From the NCBI GenBank assembly GCA_011321895.1, contig DROK01000051.1, forward strand, positions 1-8,284: 8,284 nucleotides of DNA, given 5' to 3'. Made by a program: the position numbers and the translations under genes. This DNA is from Thermodesulfatator atlanticus. GTDB lineage: Bacteria > Desulfobacterota > Thermodesulfobacteria > Thermodesulfobacteriales > Thermodesulfatatoraceae. Positions 1 to 6,656 of this stretch are shown here, in pieces. The notes beneath the pieces are model-generated. The model did no database searches and was not told the DNA's origin. It saw only the letters and a program-made list of their open reading frames with translations. Each line of letters begins with the position of its first letter. Position 1 is the first letter of the stretch.

Positions 1-2608
1 CTCCCTGGCGCTTGCGCAACTCCCGGTTATCAAGTCTCAGGCGGCAACACATGGAACGGGCGTCGTTGGGGTCCATGTCCGAGTTAACAAAGTTGGCGAA
101 GTACGGGATGCCGTATTTGCGGGTCATTTCCCAGAGGGGCTCAAGGGCCGGGTTTTCCCAGTCAAACTCCTTGGTGATGTTGTAGGTGGGGATGGGGAAG
201 GTGAAGATACGGCCTTTGGCGTCGCCGGCCATCATGAGTTCGCAAAAGGCCCGGTTGATCATGTCCATCTCTTTTTGGAATTCCGCGTAAGTCTCGGCCC
301 GAGTCTGCCCTCCTACCACCACCGCCATCTTTTGGAAGCTTTCAGGCACCTTGAGGTCCATGGTGAGGTTGGTAAACGGTGTGTTGTGGAAGAGGACCCC
401 GCCGAGTCCTCCCACGAAGTTTTCTGTTTCGCAATCCACCGAAAGGTCATATTCCCATTCGTGGGGGTATTCTTCCTCCCAGATCTCGTAAACCGGAACG
501 CACACAAAGTCCCCCTCCCCCGGCCAGTTCCGCTTGGGATGGGGATAGTAGAAGAGGCCGTAGACGCCGGTGCGGGGGTCCTTACGGGTAAGGACAAAAT
601 GATAACCAAGGCTTGCCAGGAGAAAGCTTACCCCGGCTATGAGCCTCTTGGACCGAGAAAAGAAGCCAAAGCGCCGGTGAGAAGCGTCATAATAGCCGTC
701 CCCCTCAATGAGGGCCGCCAGAAATTTCTCCCGCAGGGAACGATCAAGGTCAAAGACGAAGTAGGGTATTTTTTTGTCTTGAGCCGAAAACCCCGCACTG
801 TGCTTGATTATAAAGGAGAGTATCCCCTTTAAGCGCAAAACCTTTACTTTGGTCTCGGTAGGCCCCTTTTCTTTAGAAGACCAACCGAAATGCTCAGATT
901 CTCCGCTTTTGATCCCTAAAAGACAGGCGGCCTTCTCTATGGGTTCCATTCTTTCTTCAGCCTGGGAAATGGAAAGGTTCGTCCCGGAGGCCTTACCCTC
1001 CGTCAGGTAAAAGGCAAGGAGGGTGAGGAAGGCCTCAAGTCTTTGGCCGGATAATTTGCGTGGCACCCGGTGTTCCGGGTAGTTTCGCAGGCTGAAAAAT
1101 ACCTCTTCGTCTTCAAGCTCCCCGTAACGTTCCCAGAAGGAGAAGGGCACCACTGCCTCCCGGCGCCACCGGTAGTATTGCGTCCGGTCCCGATAACCAA
1201 GTTCGTAGACCGCCTGTTTCAGAGACTTGTCTTGAGCCTTAAGGTTAGCTTCTAGCTTTTCAAAGGCCCTCTCGGTCAAATGGACGTAAACCTTGGCCTT
1301 GGCTTCACACGGAAATCCCGCCAGAACTTCGGCCAGGTCAATCTCTGATAAGTTTTTGAAACAATCTTGGGAGACCTCCTTCAAGCCTACCACGTGGTTG
1401 GTCGGCCCCACGTGGGCGTTAGGTCCTACGGGTTCGAGTTCTGAAGGTTTTACCGGTTTGATCTTTCCCTCTTCCAGGGCAAAAAGTGAGTGGGCCGGGG
1501 AGATGAAAACCTCTCCACGGCCGGTGCGGATCTTTAGAAAACGCTTATGCGGGACCCGGTGCCGCACCAGCCCCTTGACCTTAAGCCACGAAGCCTTGCC
1601 TTCCTTCCAGCCCAGCACCTCCAGGTCTCCGTCCCCGGGTACCAGGAAGGAATCGCGAGAGGGTTTTCCGTAACCGTCTACGTTGGGAATAACCCGGTGC
1701 GGGTTTTGCCGAAAGGCCATGTCCACCAGCTCACCGATGGGCAAAACCTCGACCCGACCTTTGCGCCTTACTACCACCGGCTCTTCCCAGGCGAGAGACT
1801 GAAAACCCACCCTGGTAGGGACGTTTACGTTGAAAAGGAATTCCTGAAGCGCCTGTTTCACTTCGGTATAAGAGAGCTTGTCGTAGCGGACGAAGGGGGC
1901 CAGCAGGGTGTCAAAATTGGAGAAGGCCTGGGCCCCCGCAGCCTCGCCCTGCAGGGTGTAGAAGAAATTTACGATCTGGCCCAGGGCGGTACGAAAGTGT
2001 TTGGCCGGTGTAGATTCCACTTTCCCCGGTACGCCCCCAAAGCCGCGCAGCAAAAGGTCGTAAAGGTCCCAGCCCACACAATAGGGCCCAAGGATCCCCA
2101 GGTCGTGGATATGAAAGTCTCCTTCCCGGTGGGCCTCCCCGATTTCGGCGGGATAAAGCTTGGTGAGCCAATAGCGGGCGATCACCGAAGAAGAGATGTG
2201 AAAATTGAGCCCCTGGAGGGAATAATTCATGTTGGAATTTTCCTGGACCCGCCAGTCTTCCCGGGTGAGGTAGTCTTCGATGAGGTTGATGCCGTCAACG
2301 ATGGCCTTGCCTATTTCCCGGGCCTGTTTGCGCTTTTCCCGGTAGAGGATGTAGGCCTTGGCGACTTCACTTAACCCGTGGGAGATGAGGGTCTCTTCGA
2401 TGATGTCCTGGATCTGTTCCACGTGGGGGACGTTGCCGAATTTGAAGAAGGTCCGGTAGAGCTTAAGGGCCACTTCGTCAGCAATGGTTTCGGCGATTTT
2501 GCGATCCGTCTGCCCTACCGCTTTTACCGCTTTAAAGACGGCGTTGGCGATGCGACGGCGGTCAAAGGGCACAAATTTCCCGTCACGTTTACGTACCAAG
2601 GGCTCCAT
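1..2608 (-). CDS. nrdD: Anaerobic (class III) ribonucleoside-triphosphate reductase NrdD, intein-containing precursor, C-terminus cut by window edge
   Basis: NrdD reduces ribonucleoside triphosphates to deoxyribonucleotides in the cytoplasm without oxygen, using a glycyl radical installed by NrdG. The frame is open from the ATG at 2608 down to position 2, so the C-terminus with the glycyl-radical site lies outside the window. Residues 1-95 form an ATP-cone, the allosteric nucleotide-binding domain (begins MEPLVRKRDGKFVPFDRRR). The catalytic domain follows, with FHIHDLG and PYCVGWDLYDLLL; Cys177 in the latter is the expected thiyl-radical cysteine. The N-extein ends NVPTRVGFQ at residue 270. 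The C-extein resumes at 743 with TPFTNLTMDL and includes FTFPIPTYNIT and MCCRLRLD (Cys854/855, or 382/383 after splicing). Joining the two flanks restores the family's continuous conserved NVPTRVGFQ-TPFTNLT segment. The start is fixed by GGGAGG five bases upstream and by the intact ATP-cone. The NrdD subtype (formate or redoxin as reductant) cannot be decided without the missing C-terminus. Confidence 0.96.
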   Translation of the reverse strand, partial: MEPLVRKRDGKFVPFDRRRIANAVFKAVKAVGQTDRKIAETIADEVALKLYRTFFKFGNVPHVEQIQDIIEETLISHGLSEVAKAYILYREKRKQAREIGKAIVDGINLIEDYLTREDWRVQENSNMNYSLQGLNFHISSSVIARYWLTKLYPAEIGEAHREGDFHIHDLGILGPYCVGWDLYDLLLRGFGGVPGKVESTPAKHFRTALGQIVNFFYTLQGEAAGAQAFSNFDTLLAPFVRYDKLSYTEVKQALQEFLFNVNVPTRVGFQSLAWEEPVVVRRKGRVEVLPIGELVDMAFRQNPHRVIPNVDGYGKPSRDSFLVPGDGDLEVLGWKEGKASWLKVKGLVRHRVPHKRFLKIRTGRGEVFISPAHSLFALEEGKIKPVKPSELEPVGPNAHVGPTNHVVGLKEVSQDCFKNLSEIDLAEVLAGFPCEAKAKVYVHLTERAFEKLEANLKAQDKSLKQAVYELGYRDRTQYYRWRREAVVPFSFWERYGELEDEEVFFSLRNYPEHRVPRKLSGQRLEAFLTLLAFYLTEGKASGTNLSISQAEERMEPIEKAACLLGIKSGESEHFGWSSKEKGPTETKVKVLRLKGILSFIIKHSAGFSAQDKKIPYFVFDLDRSLREKFLAALIEGDGYYDASHRRFGFFSRSKRLIAGVSFLLASLGYHFVLTRKDPRTGVYGLFYYPHPKRNWPGEGDFVCVPVYEIWEEEYPHEWEYDLSVDCETENFVGGLGGVLFHNTPFTNLTMDLKVPESFQKMAVVVGGQTRAETYAEFQKEMDMINRAFCELMMAGDAKGRIFTFPIPTYNITKEFDWENPALEPLWEMTRKYGIPYFANFVNSDMDPNDARSMCCRLRLDNRELRKRQG
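383..1798 (-). mobile_element. In-frame intein with LAGLIDADG homing endonuclease inside NrdD (472 aa)
   Basis: This is a self-splicing protein insert, residues 271-742 of the precursor. The first residue is Ser1 (SLAWEEPVVV), the serine nucleophile in place of the commoner cysteine. Block B reads GEVFISPAHS, with the catalytic-type His at intein residue 103 in a TxxH-like SPAH. Block F reads EYDLSV with Asp451, the F:4 position typical of class 1 inteins. Block G ends GVLFHN with the usual His-Asn, followed by Thr+1 of the extein. Between the splicing halves lie two LAGLIDADG-type motifs, LLAFYLTEGKAS (acidic Glu at intein residue 267) and LAALIEGDGYYD (Asp at 367). Both acidic residues are kept, so the endonuclease may be active. 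Around intein residues 170-235 there is an extra helix-turn-helix-like segment. There is no stop or frameshift anywhere. Inteins in anaerobic reductases are known, for example two in Methanocaldococcus jannaschii MJ0832. Splicing and cleavage activity are inferred from motifs only. Confidence 0.95.
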
Positions 2609-2613
2609 CTCAA

Positions 2614-2619
2614 CCTCCC
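2614..2619 (-). promoter_or_regulatory. Strong Shine-Dalgarno of nrdD
   Basis: On the minus strand GGGAGG is followed by TTGAG and then the ATG at 2608, a spacing of five bases. This fixes the nrdD start, which also begins exactly at the ATP-cone. Confidence 0.85.
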
Positions 2620-2644
2620 GGGAAAAGACTTTAGAGACCTAATA

Positions 2645-2660
2645 ACCCATTTTGTTGGGG
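2645..2660 (-). promoter_or_regulatory. Possible second, degenerate NrdR box
   Basis: Reading toward nrdD the sequence is CCCCAACAAAATGGGT. It agrees with the NrdR consensus acaCwAtATaTwGtgt at 10 of 16 positions and has its own dyad, CCCA with TGGG. Its centre (2652.5) lies exactly 32 bases from the centre of the better box (2684.5), about three helical turns. That is the usual arrangement for paired NrdR boxes. On sequence alone it would not be called; the spacing makes it credible. Confidence 0.45.
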
Positions 2661-2676
2661 TAGTCAATGATGAAAA

Positions 2677-2692
2677 ACACAATATATTGTAC
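2677..2692 (-). promoter_or_regulatory. NrdR box upstream of nrdD
   Basis: Reading toward nrdD the sequence is GTACAATATATTGTGT. It matches the 16-base NrdR consensus acaCwAtATaTwGtgt at 14 positions, with a perfect 12-base palindrome ACAATATATTGT at its core (2679-2690). NrdR is the (d)ATP-sensing zinc-ribbon/ATP-cone repressor of ribonucleotide reductase genes. The box covers the -10 element of the best nrdD promoter candidate, consistent with repression. The regulator gene itself is not in this window. Confidence 0.85.
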
Positions 2693-2716
2693 CAAATCCA
2701 GATTTCCGTGTTTCAA
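2686..2716 (-). promoter_or_regulatory. Candidate sigma-70-type promoter of nrdD
   Basis: On the minus strand TTGAAA (2716-2711) and TACAAT (2691-2686) are separated by 19 bases. The spacing is long, but TGG just before the -10 hexamer gives an extended -10 (TGn), which can compensate. Transcription would start near 2679, giving a leader of about 70 nt. The -10 lies inside the NrdR box. This is a reading by eye, and a different start remains possible. Confidence 0.45.
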
Positions 2717-2814
2717 TGGGGACTTAGGTATCAAATTAAAAGTTTCTTAAGAACAGTGTTTTTAAAAATGAAAATTTAAAAGTTTTTGGAGACAGACCGA
2801 ATAGAACAGAGAAG

Positions 2815-4545
2815 ATGGGATACAGATCGTGTAAATTAATCCGATTTTTATTGAATTTGAGTCTTTTCTGGAAAGTTGGCTTCGTTATCGCCATCTGCGT
2901 TGCCATCAATACCCTCATAGCCTTTTATTTTCACGCTCAATTGCACAAACTCAAAGATCATCTTGAACGGGCCCCCATTTACGCCTACAAATCCCTGGCT
3001 CAAGAGGGGCTTTACCTTCTGGAAAGGCTGGAAGAGGCAAGTGCCGAGGAAAAAGAGCGAATAAGAAATGCCATCCGTAAATTGGCCTATATCGGTCTTC
3101 AAGGAGGAATTTACGAAAAGGGAAACCAAAAAATTATTCAGATTGTTAGCTCTGTTAAAGATCCTTATTTAAAAGATGTTTTGACCCGCCTTGTCAAGGC
3201 TAATTCTTATCAGGAAATGCAAAAAGAATTTCAAAAGATACTTGATTGGTCATTAAAAGAAGAAGAAAAGTTGCAAAAAGAGCTGGGGGCCCTCTCTGAA
3301 AACGCCTCTTCTTTTTATTTACTCATTTTTGGTATCTTGATTTTATGTCTTATCTGGGGTGGTTTGGCCTTTTTCTTTATGGTTAAAAGACCTCTCGATA
3401 TTATTACTAAAAAAATTGACAATTTATTTATTGAGGGAGAACATTACTGTCTGGAAGATCCTCAATATTGTGAGTGGAAACACGAGGCCGAAGATGAAAT
3501 TGGAAAACTCTCAGAAGCGGTAAAGAATTTATTACGTAATTATACTGAACTTGCGATTTTTAAACATACTATTGAAGAGGATCAAACTGTAAAAGACGTA
3601 TATGAACGATTGGCACAAGTGTTTAAAGAAAAGCTTGGTATAGAGGCTTTTGCGCTCTATGAAGTGTCGAATTCGCAAAACACCATGACGGTGGTTCATC
3701 TTTCTCCACCAGATCTGGAAGTTAATCATGAAAAACTTTTTAACGCCAATTTTTGTCGTGCTAAAAGAACAGGCCACGTAATAAATTCTATTATTCAACC
3801 AAGAATATGCTCCCTCTTTTTATGGAAAGATGAAGCAGAACACTATTGTGTACCTTTTATGAGCGGTGGTCAGTGTATAGGAGTGGCTCAAATTATTTTA
3901 CCTAAGACACCGGAAAATAGACGTTCTAAAAGGATTAAAGAAAAATTAAGAATTGCAGAAAGATATATCAGAGAAGCCGTTCCAGTGATTGAAGCAAAGA
4001 GATATGCTGAATCTTTGAAAGACCAAACTCTAAAAGATCCTCTTACCGGTCTTTATAATCGTCGGTTTCTAGAAGAGGCTATTGATAATTTAATAGCTGG
4101 TATACTAAGGCGCAAAACAGTTTTGGGTGTTCTCATGGCAGATCTTGATTATTTTAAGTCTATAAATGATCGATATGGTCATGATATAGGAGATAAGATT
4201 TTAAAAGAGACGGCAAAACTACTCAAAAAACATGTAAGAGCTTCTGATCTAGTAGTAAGGTTTGGAGGAGAAGAGTTTTTAATTCTTTTAGTAGACGTAA
4301 AAGAAGGTGATAGTCTAAAGATAGCTGAAAAATTAAGGAGTATAGTAGAAGCTCAAGAGTTTGAGACACCCAAAGGAGTAATTAAACGGACTATTTCTAT
4401 AGGGGTCAGCGAATTTCCGGTTGACGCTAAAGGAATATGGGAAGCTATTAAATATGCGGACGTGGCTTTGTACAAAGCCAAAGAAGGAGGGCGGAATAAA
4501 GTGGTTCGTTTTACCAGAGATATGTGGTCCTCTAAAGAATATTAA
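2815..4545 (+). CDS. Membrane-anchored diguanylate cyclase: periplasmic helical sensor, HAMP-like linker, Cys-rich GAF, GGDEF
   Basis: It is predicted to make cyclic di-GMP from two GTP in response to a signal. Residues 21-42 form the first membrane helix. Residues 43-165 form a mostly helical, charged, presumably periplasmic segment. Residues 167-190 form the second helix. Next comes a HAMP-like linker (about 191-243) ending DEIGKLSEAVKNLL. A GAF-like domain spans about 260-400, with cysteines 314, 332, 345 and 354. The GGDEF domain (about 403-570) has DPLTGLYNRR, the metal and substrate motif DLDYFKSINDRYGHDIGD, the active signature GGEEF (484-488), and the inhibitory I-site RASD (475-478) exactly five residues before it. 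The enzyme should therefore be active and inhibited by its product. The ATG at 2815 has no clear Shine-Dalgarno, but no better in-frame start was found and the first helix needs this N-terminus. The gene is clearly richer in AT than its neighbours. The signal sensed is unknown. It is divergent from nrdD and convergent with the gene ending at 4606. Confidence 0.93.
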   Translation: MGYRSCKLIRFLLNLSLFWKVGFVIAICVAINTLIAFYFHAQLHKLKDHLERAPIYAYKSLAQEGLYLLERLEEASAEEKERIRNAIRKLAYIGLQGGIYEKGNQKIIQIVSSVKDPYLKDVLTRLVKANSYQEMQKEFQKILDWSLKEEEKLQKELGALSENASSFYLLIFGILILCLIWGGLAFFFMVKRPLDIITKKIDNLFIEGEHYCLEDPQYCEWKHEAEDEIGKLSEAVKNLLRNYTELAIFKHTIEEDQTVKDVYERLAQVFKEKLGIEAFALYEVSNSQNTMTVVHLSPPDLEVNHEKLFNANFCRAKRTGHVINSIIQPRICSLFLWKDEAEHYCVPFMSGGQCIGVAQIILPKTPENRRSKRIKEKLRIAERYIREAVPVIEAKRYAESLKDQTLKDPLTGLYNRRFLEEAIDNLIAGILRRKTVLGVLMADLDYFKSINDRYGHDIGDKILKETAKLLKKHVRASDLVVRFGGEEFLILLVDVKEGDSLKIAEKLRSIVEAQEFETPKGVIKRTISIGVSEFPVDAKGIWEAIKYADVALYKAKEGGRNKVVRFTRDMWSSKEY

Positions 4546-4605
4546 TTAAGCCTTTTGATTGATAGCGTACAGATCCCTCAAGTGAGTTATCCTGAAATGC
4601 TCTCA

Positions 4606-6165
4606 TTAATGCTCTTTTAAGAGCTTGACCTTGCGCGCGACGTTTGGAAAGAGGGAAAGGTCCGTGTGAGGGAGAAAAAGGGCTCCGGTCAGGAGTTGCA
4701 TAAACTCAGGACGCACGTTCATCTCAAGATAGGTAAGGTTGGCCAGTATCTGTTTCAGTTCAGAGAAAGCCTCCCGGTTTTTTAAAAATTCTATCGTGCC
4801 CTTACCGGCGGCGTTTCCCAAAGGTACGAAACGCTCAAGGGGTACGTCTGGCAACATACCGATCAAGACGGCCATTTCGGGGTCAATATAATTGCCGAAG
4901 CTTCCCGCGATGTAAAAGCGGTGGATGTCTTTAAAATCAAGGCCTATGCTCTGGCAAAGGACCGTCAAGATGGTGTACATGGCCCCTTTGGAACGGATGA
5001 TACTTTTTACTTCCCCCTGGGTGACGTAAATGGGTTTTCCGGTGGCCGATTCCTCGGCAGGCACCAGGATAAAGGCAAGCTCCCCATTTATGGTACGGAA
5101 CCTTTCCGGCCATCTCTCTGGAAGAAATTTTCCCCGCTGATCAATAAGGCCAGCCAGAAACATCTGGGCCAGGAGGTCAATTACCCCTGAGCCGCAAAGG
5201 CCACGCGGTTTTTCCTCCCCTATGGTTTTGAGTTCGATTTTTAGGGTTTCGGGGTCTATCCTTACCCTTTCGATGGCCCCGGGGGCGGCTTGCATCCCGC
5301 AGGCCAGGATTCCCCCTTCTAGCGCCGGGCCGGCGGCCCCGGCGGTGGCGAGCAAAAATTCTTTGTTTCCCAACACCACTTCCGCGTTGGTCCCCACGTC
5401 TATGAGGATGCTTATTTCCTCGCGCCGATGAAGACCAGCCGCCAGGATGCCGGCCAGGAGGTCGCCGCCGAAGTAACTTCCCCGGTTGGGAAAGACAAAG
5501 AGAAACCCCTCTTCGTGGCCAGGGAGGGCGAGTTCCTTCAAGTTTAAAGTGTCAATCCAGCTTGCCGCCGGTATGTAAGGTTCCCGGTAAAGGTAGCGGG
5601 TCTCAAGGTTTAAGAAGAAGTGGCTCATGGTGGTGTTACCGCAAAGGGCCACGTAGGCCAGGGCCTCCTCAGGAAAGTCAGAAAGGATCTTTCTGGTCTC
5701 TTCTCTTAGCGCTTTTAAAGTGACTTCGTGGATCTCCTTACGCCTTTGCGGGCGGTCGGCGTAATGCAGGCGGTTTAGGATATCCTCCCCGAAAGGGATC
5801 TGGGGGTTTTTGAAGGAATGTTTTCTGATGGTTTTTCCTTCCAAAAAATCGTAAAGATAAAGGACTACCCCGGTGCTCCCCAGGTCTACCCCGAGGCCCA
5901 AAAGGGGTGTCTTGTCCTGGGGAGGGAGGACGTCAAACACCACGAAATCTCTGCCGTCATAAGCCACCCTGGCCTTTATTTTGAAATTAGAGTCGCGCAA
6001 AAGGGCGGGCAGTTTTCTCAAGACCGAAAGAGTGATACCGGGTTCCCGGCCTTCTAATTTTTCCGCTAAAGCCTGGCGCAGACGGGCTTCATCTGCCCGC
6101 TGGTCGTCCAGGGAGGGAGGGGATAAGGAAAGCAGGAATTCCTGTACTACGGGTTTGGTCGCCAT
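4606..6165 (-). CDS. RACo-like ASKHA-family ATPase (DUF4445), corrinoid-protein activator relative without the [2Fe-2S] domain
   Basis: RACo proteins use ATP to drive low-potential reduction of inactive Co(II) corrinoid proteins, such as the corrinoid iron-sulfur protein of the Wood-Ljungdahl pathway or methyltransferase corrinoid subunits. This 519-residue protein has the family's core in order: phosphate-1 motif GVDLGSTGVV (92-101), CGNTTMSHFF (175-184), GGDLLAGILAAG (233-244), phosphate-2 motif ILIDVGTNAEVVLG (253-266), AGPALEGGILACGM (278-291), GLCGSGVIDLL (322-332), IIRSKGAMYTIL (389-400) and FYIAGSFGNYIDPEMA (417-432). Full-length RACo proteins start with a ferredoxin-like [2Fe-2S] domain. 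Here the first 90 residues contain no cysteine and only a linker-like segment. The ATG at 6165 lies 42 bases after the archease stop, and an in-frame TAG just upstream rules out a longer form. The Shine-Dalgarno is weak. The family is clear; the exact corrinoid partner, and whether it needs a separate ferredoxin, are unknown. Confidence 0.88.
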   Translation of the reverse strand: MATKPVVQEFLLSLSPPSLDDQRADEARLRQALAEKLEGREPGITLSVLRKLPALLRDSNFKIKARVAYDGRDFVVFDVLPPQDKTPLLGLGVDLGSTGVVLYLYDFLEGKTIRKHSFKNPQIPFGEDILNRLHYADRPQRRKEIHEVTLKALREETRKILSDFPEEALAYVALCGNTTMSHFFLNLETRYLYREPYIPAASWIDTLNLKELALPGHEEGFLFVFPNRGSYFGGDLLAGILAAGLHRREEISILIDVGTNAEVVLGNKEFLLATAGAAGPALEGGILACGMQAAPGAIERVRIDPETLKIELKTIGEEKPRGLCGSGVIDLLAQMFLAGLIDQRGKFLPERWPERFRTINGELAFILVPAEESATGKPIYVTQGEVKSIIRSKGAMYTILTVLCQSIGLDFKDIHRFYIAGSFGNYIDPEMAVLIGMLPDVPLERFVPLGNAAGKGTIEFLKNREAFSELKQILANLTYLEMNVRPEFMQLLTGALFLPHTDLSLFPNVARKVKLLKEH

Positions 6166-6207
6166 GCCCTAAAGAGAAAGCACGGCTTAGGAGAAGAGGC
6201 AACCCCC

Positions 6208-6627
6208 TTAGACGTCCACCACACATTGGGCCACCCAGAAACCGTTAACTTTTTCTACTTTGAGCATGGTATAAGTGGCCCCTTTCACTTCCTCTCCCAG
6301 CTCGTGTTTTTCTTCGTTGATGGGTTCTCCGGCCGCCCAGCCGGAGAGGGAAAGGTCCTTGATCTGGCAGCCGAATTCAGAAAAGACCAGGTTTTCCATC
6401 CCGGCCAGAGAAAGCAATTTGTTTAGCCATTCCAGAAAGAGTTCTTCCAGGTTTTCTCCCTCGACTTCCAAGGTTACCTTCTTTTCAGGCTTTACCTCTT
6501 CAAGGTTTAAGACCATGAGGCTGAAGAGGGCCTTGGCCGCGTTGATAAAGGCCTCTTCTAAGGTCCGGCCGATACCCCTGATCCCGATGTCAGCACCGTG
6601 TTCAAAGGTTTCAAAACCCGGTTTCAT
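6208..6627 (-). CDS. Archease, activator of the RtcB RNA ligase
   Basis: Archease speeds multiple turnover of RtcB, the GTP-dependent RNA ligase used in RNA repair and, in archaea and animals, tRNA splicing, by promoting guanylylation of RtcB. The 139-residue product has the family's N-terminal motif FETFEHGADIGIRGIG, in which the Asp is the conserved metal-site residue. It also has the mid-protein LFLEWLNKLL and the C-terminal signature KGATYTMLKVEK with the ending WVAQCVVDV. Length is normal for the family. An in-frame GTG two codons upstream (6633) would lie inside the ribosome binding site, so the ATG at 6627 is chosen. The gene follows comEC by 29 bases and precedes the RACo-like gene by 42, so all three are probably co-transcribed. 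No rtcB is visible in the window. Confidence 0.93.
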   Translation of the reverse strand: MKPGFETFEHGADIGIRGIGRTLEEAFINAAKALFSLMVLNLEEVKPEKKVTLEVEGENLEELFLEWLNKLLSLAGMENLVFSEFGCQIKDLSLSGWAAGEPINEEKHELGEEVKGATYTMLKVEKVNGFWVAQCVVDV

Positions 6628-6632
6628 AGACA

Positions 6633-6638
6633 CCTCCC
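6633..6638 (-). promoter_or_regulatory. Shine-Dalgarno that decides the archease start
   Basis: On the minus strand GGGAGG is followed by TGTCT and then ATG at 6627, a spacing of five bases. Its last G is the first base of an in-frame GTG, so the upstream GTG cannot be the start served by this site. Confidence 0.8.
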
Positions 6639-6656
6639 TGGGTTAATATGTGGTTG

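Noticed and set aside
275..832. Plus-strand open frame of 185 codons opposite the intein
   Set aside because: It is antisense to intein blocks F and G and the second endonuclease motif. It shows no conserved motif of its own.
383..1798. Class 3 intein mechanism, because a Cys (intein residue 456) lies in the block F region
   Set aside because: The F:4 position is Asp451 in EYDL, and residue 1 is a normal Ser nucleophile. The cysteine is five residues further on, so class 1 fits.
1547..2374. Long plus-strand open frame of 275 codons
   Set aside because: It lies wholly opposite nrdD, whose protein motifs are unmistakable. The plus-strand translation has no recognisable family and no ribosome binding site; it is a by-product of GC-rich codon usage.
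1..2608. nrdD read as two or three separate genes because of the central insert
   Set aside because: One frame is open throughout from 2608 to 2, and the insert has intein splice blocks at both ends, so it is one precursor.
2709..2744. Sequence starting GTTTCAAT resembling the end of a CRISPR repeat
   Set aside because: It occurs once, with no second copy or spacer pattern in the window. The TTTCAA is better explained as the complement of the nrdD -35 element.
4611..4624. Inverted repeat GCTCTTTTAAGAGC as a terminator between the convergent genes
   Set aside because: It lies inside the end of the RACo-like coding region, the stem is only 5-6 base pairs, and no T-run follows on either strand.
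6631..6633. GTG as the archease start
   Set aside because: Its first base is part of the GGGAGG ribosome binding site. The ATG two codons later has ideal spacing.
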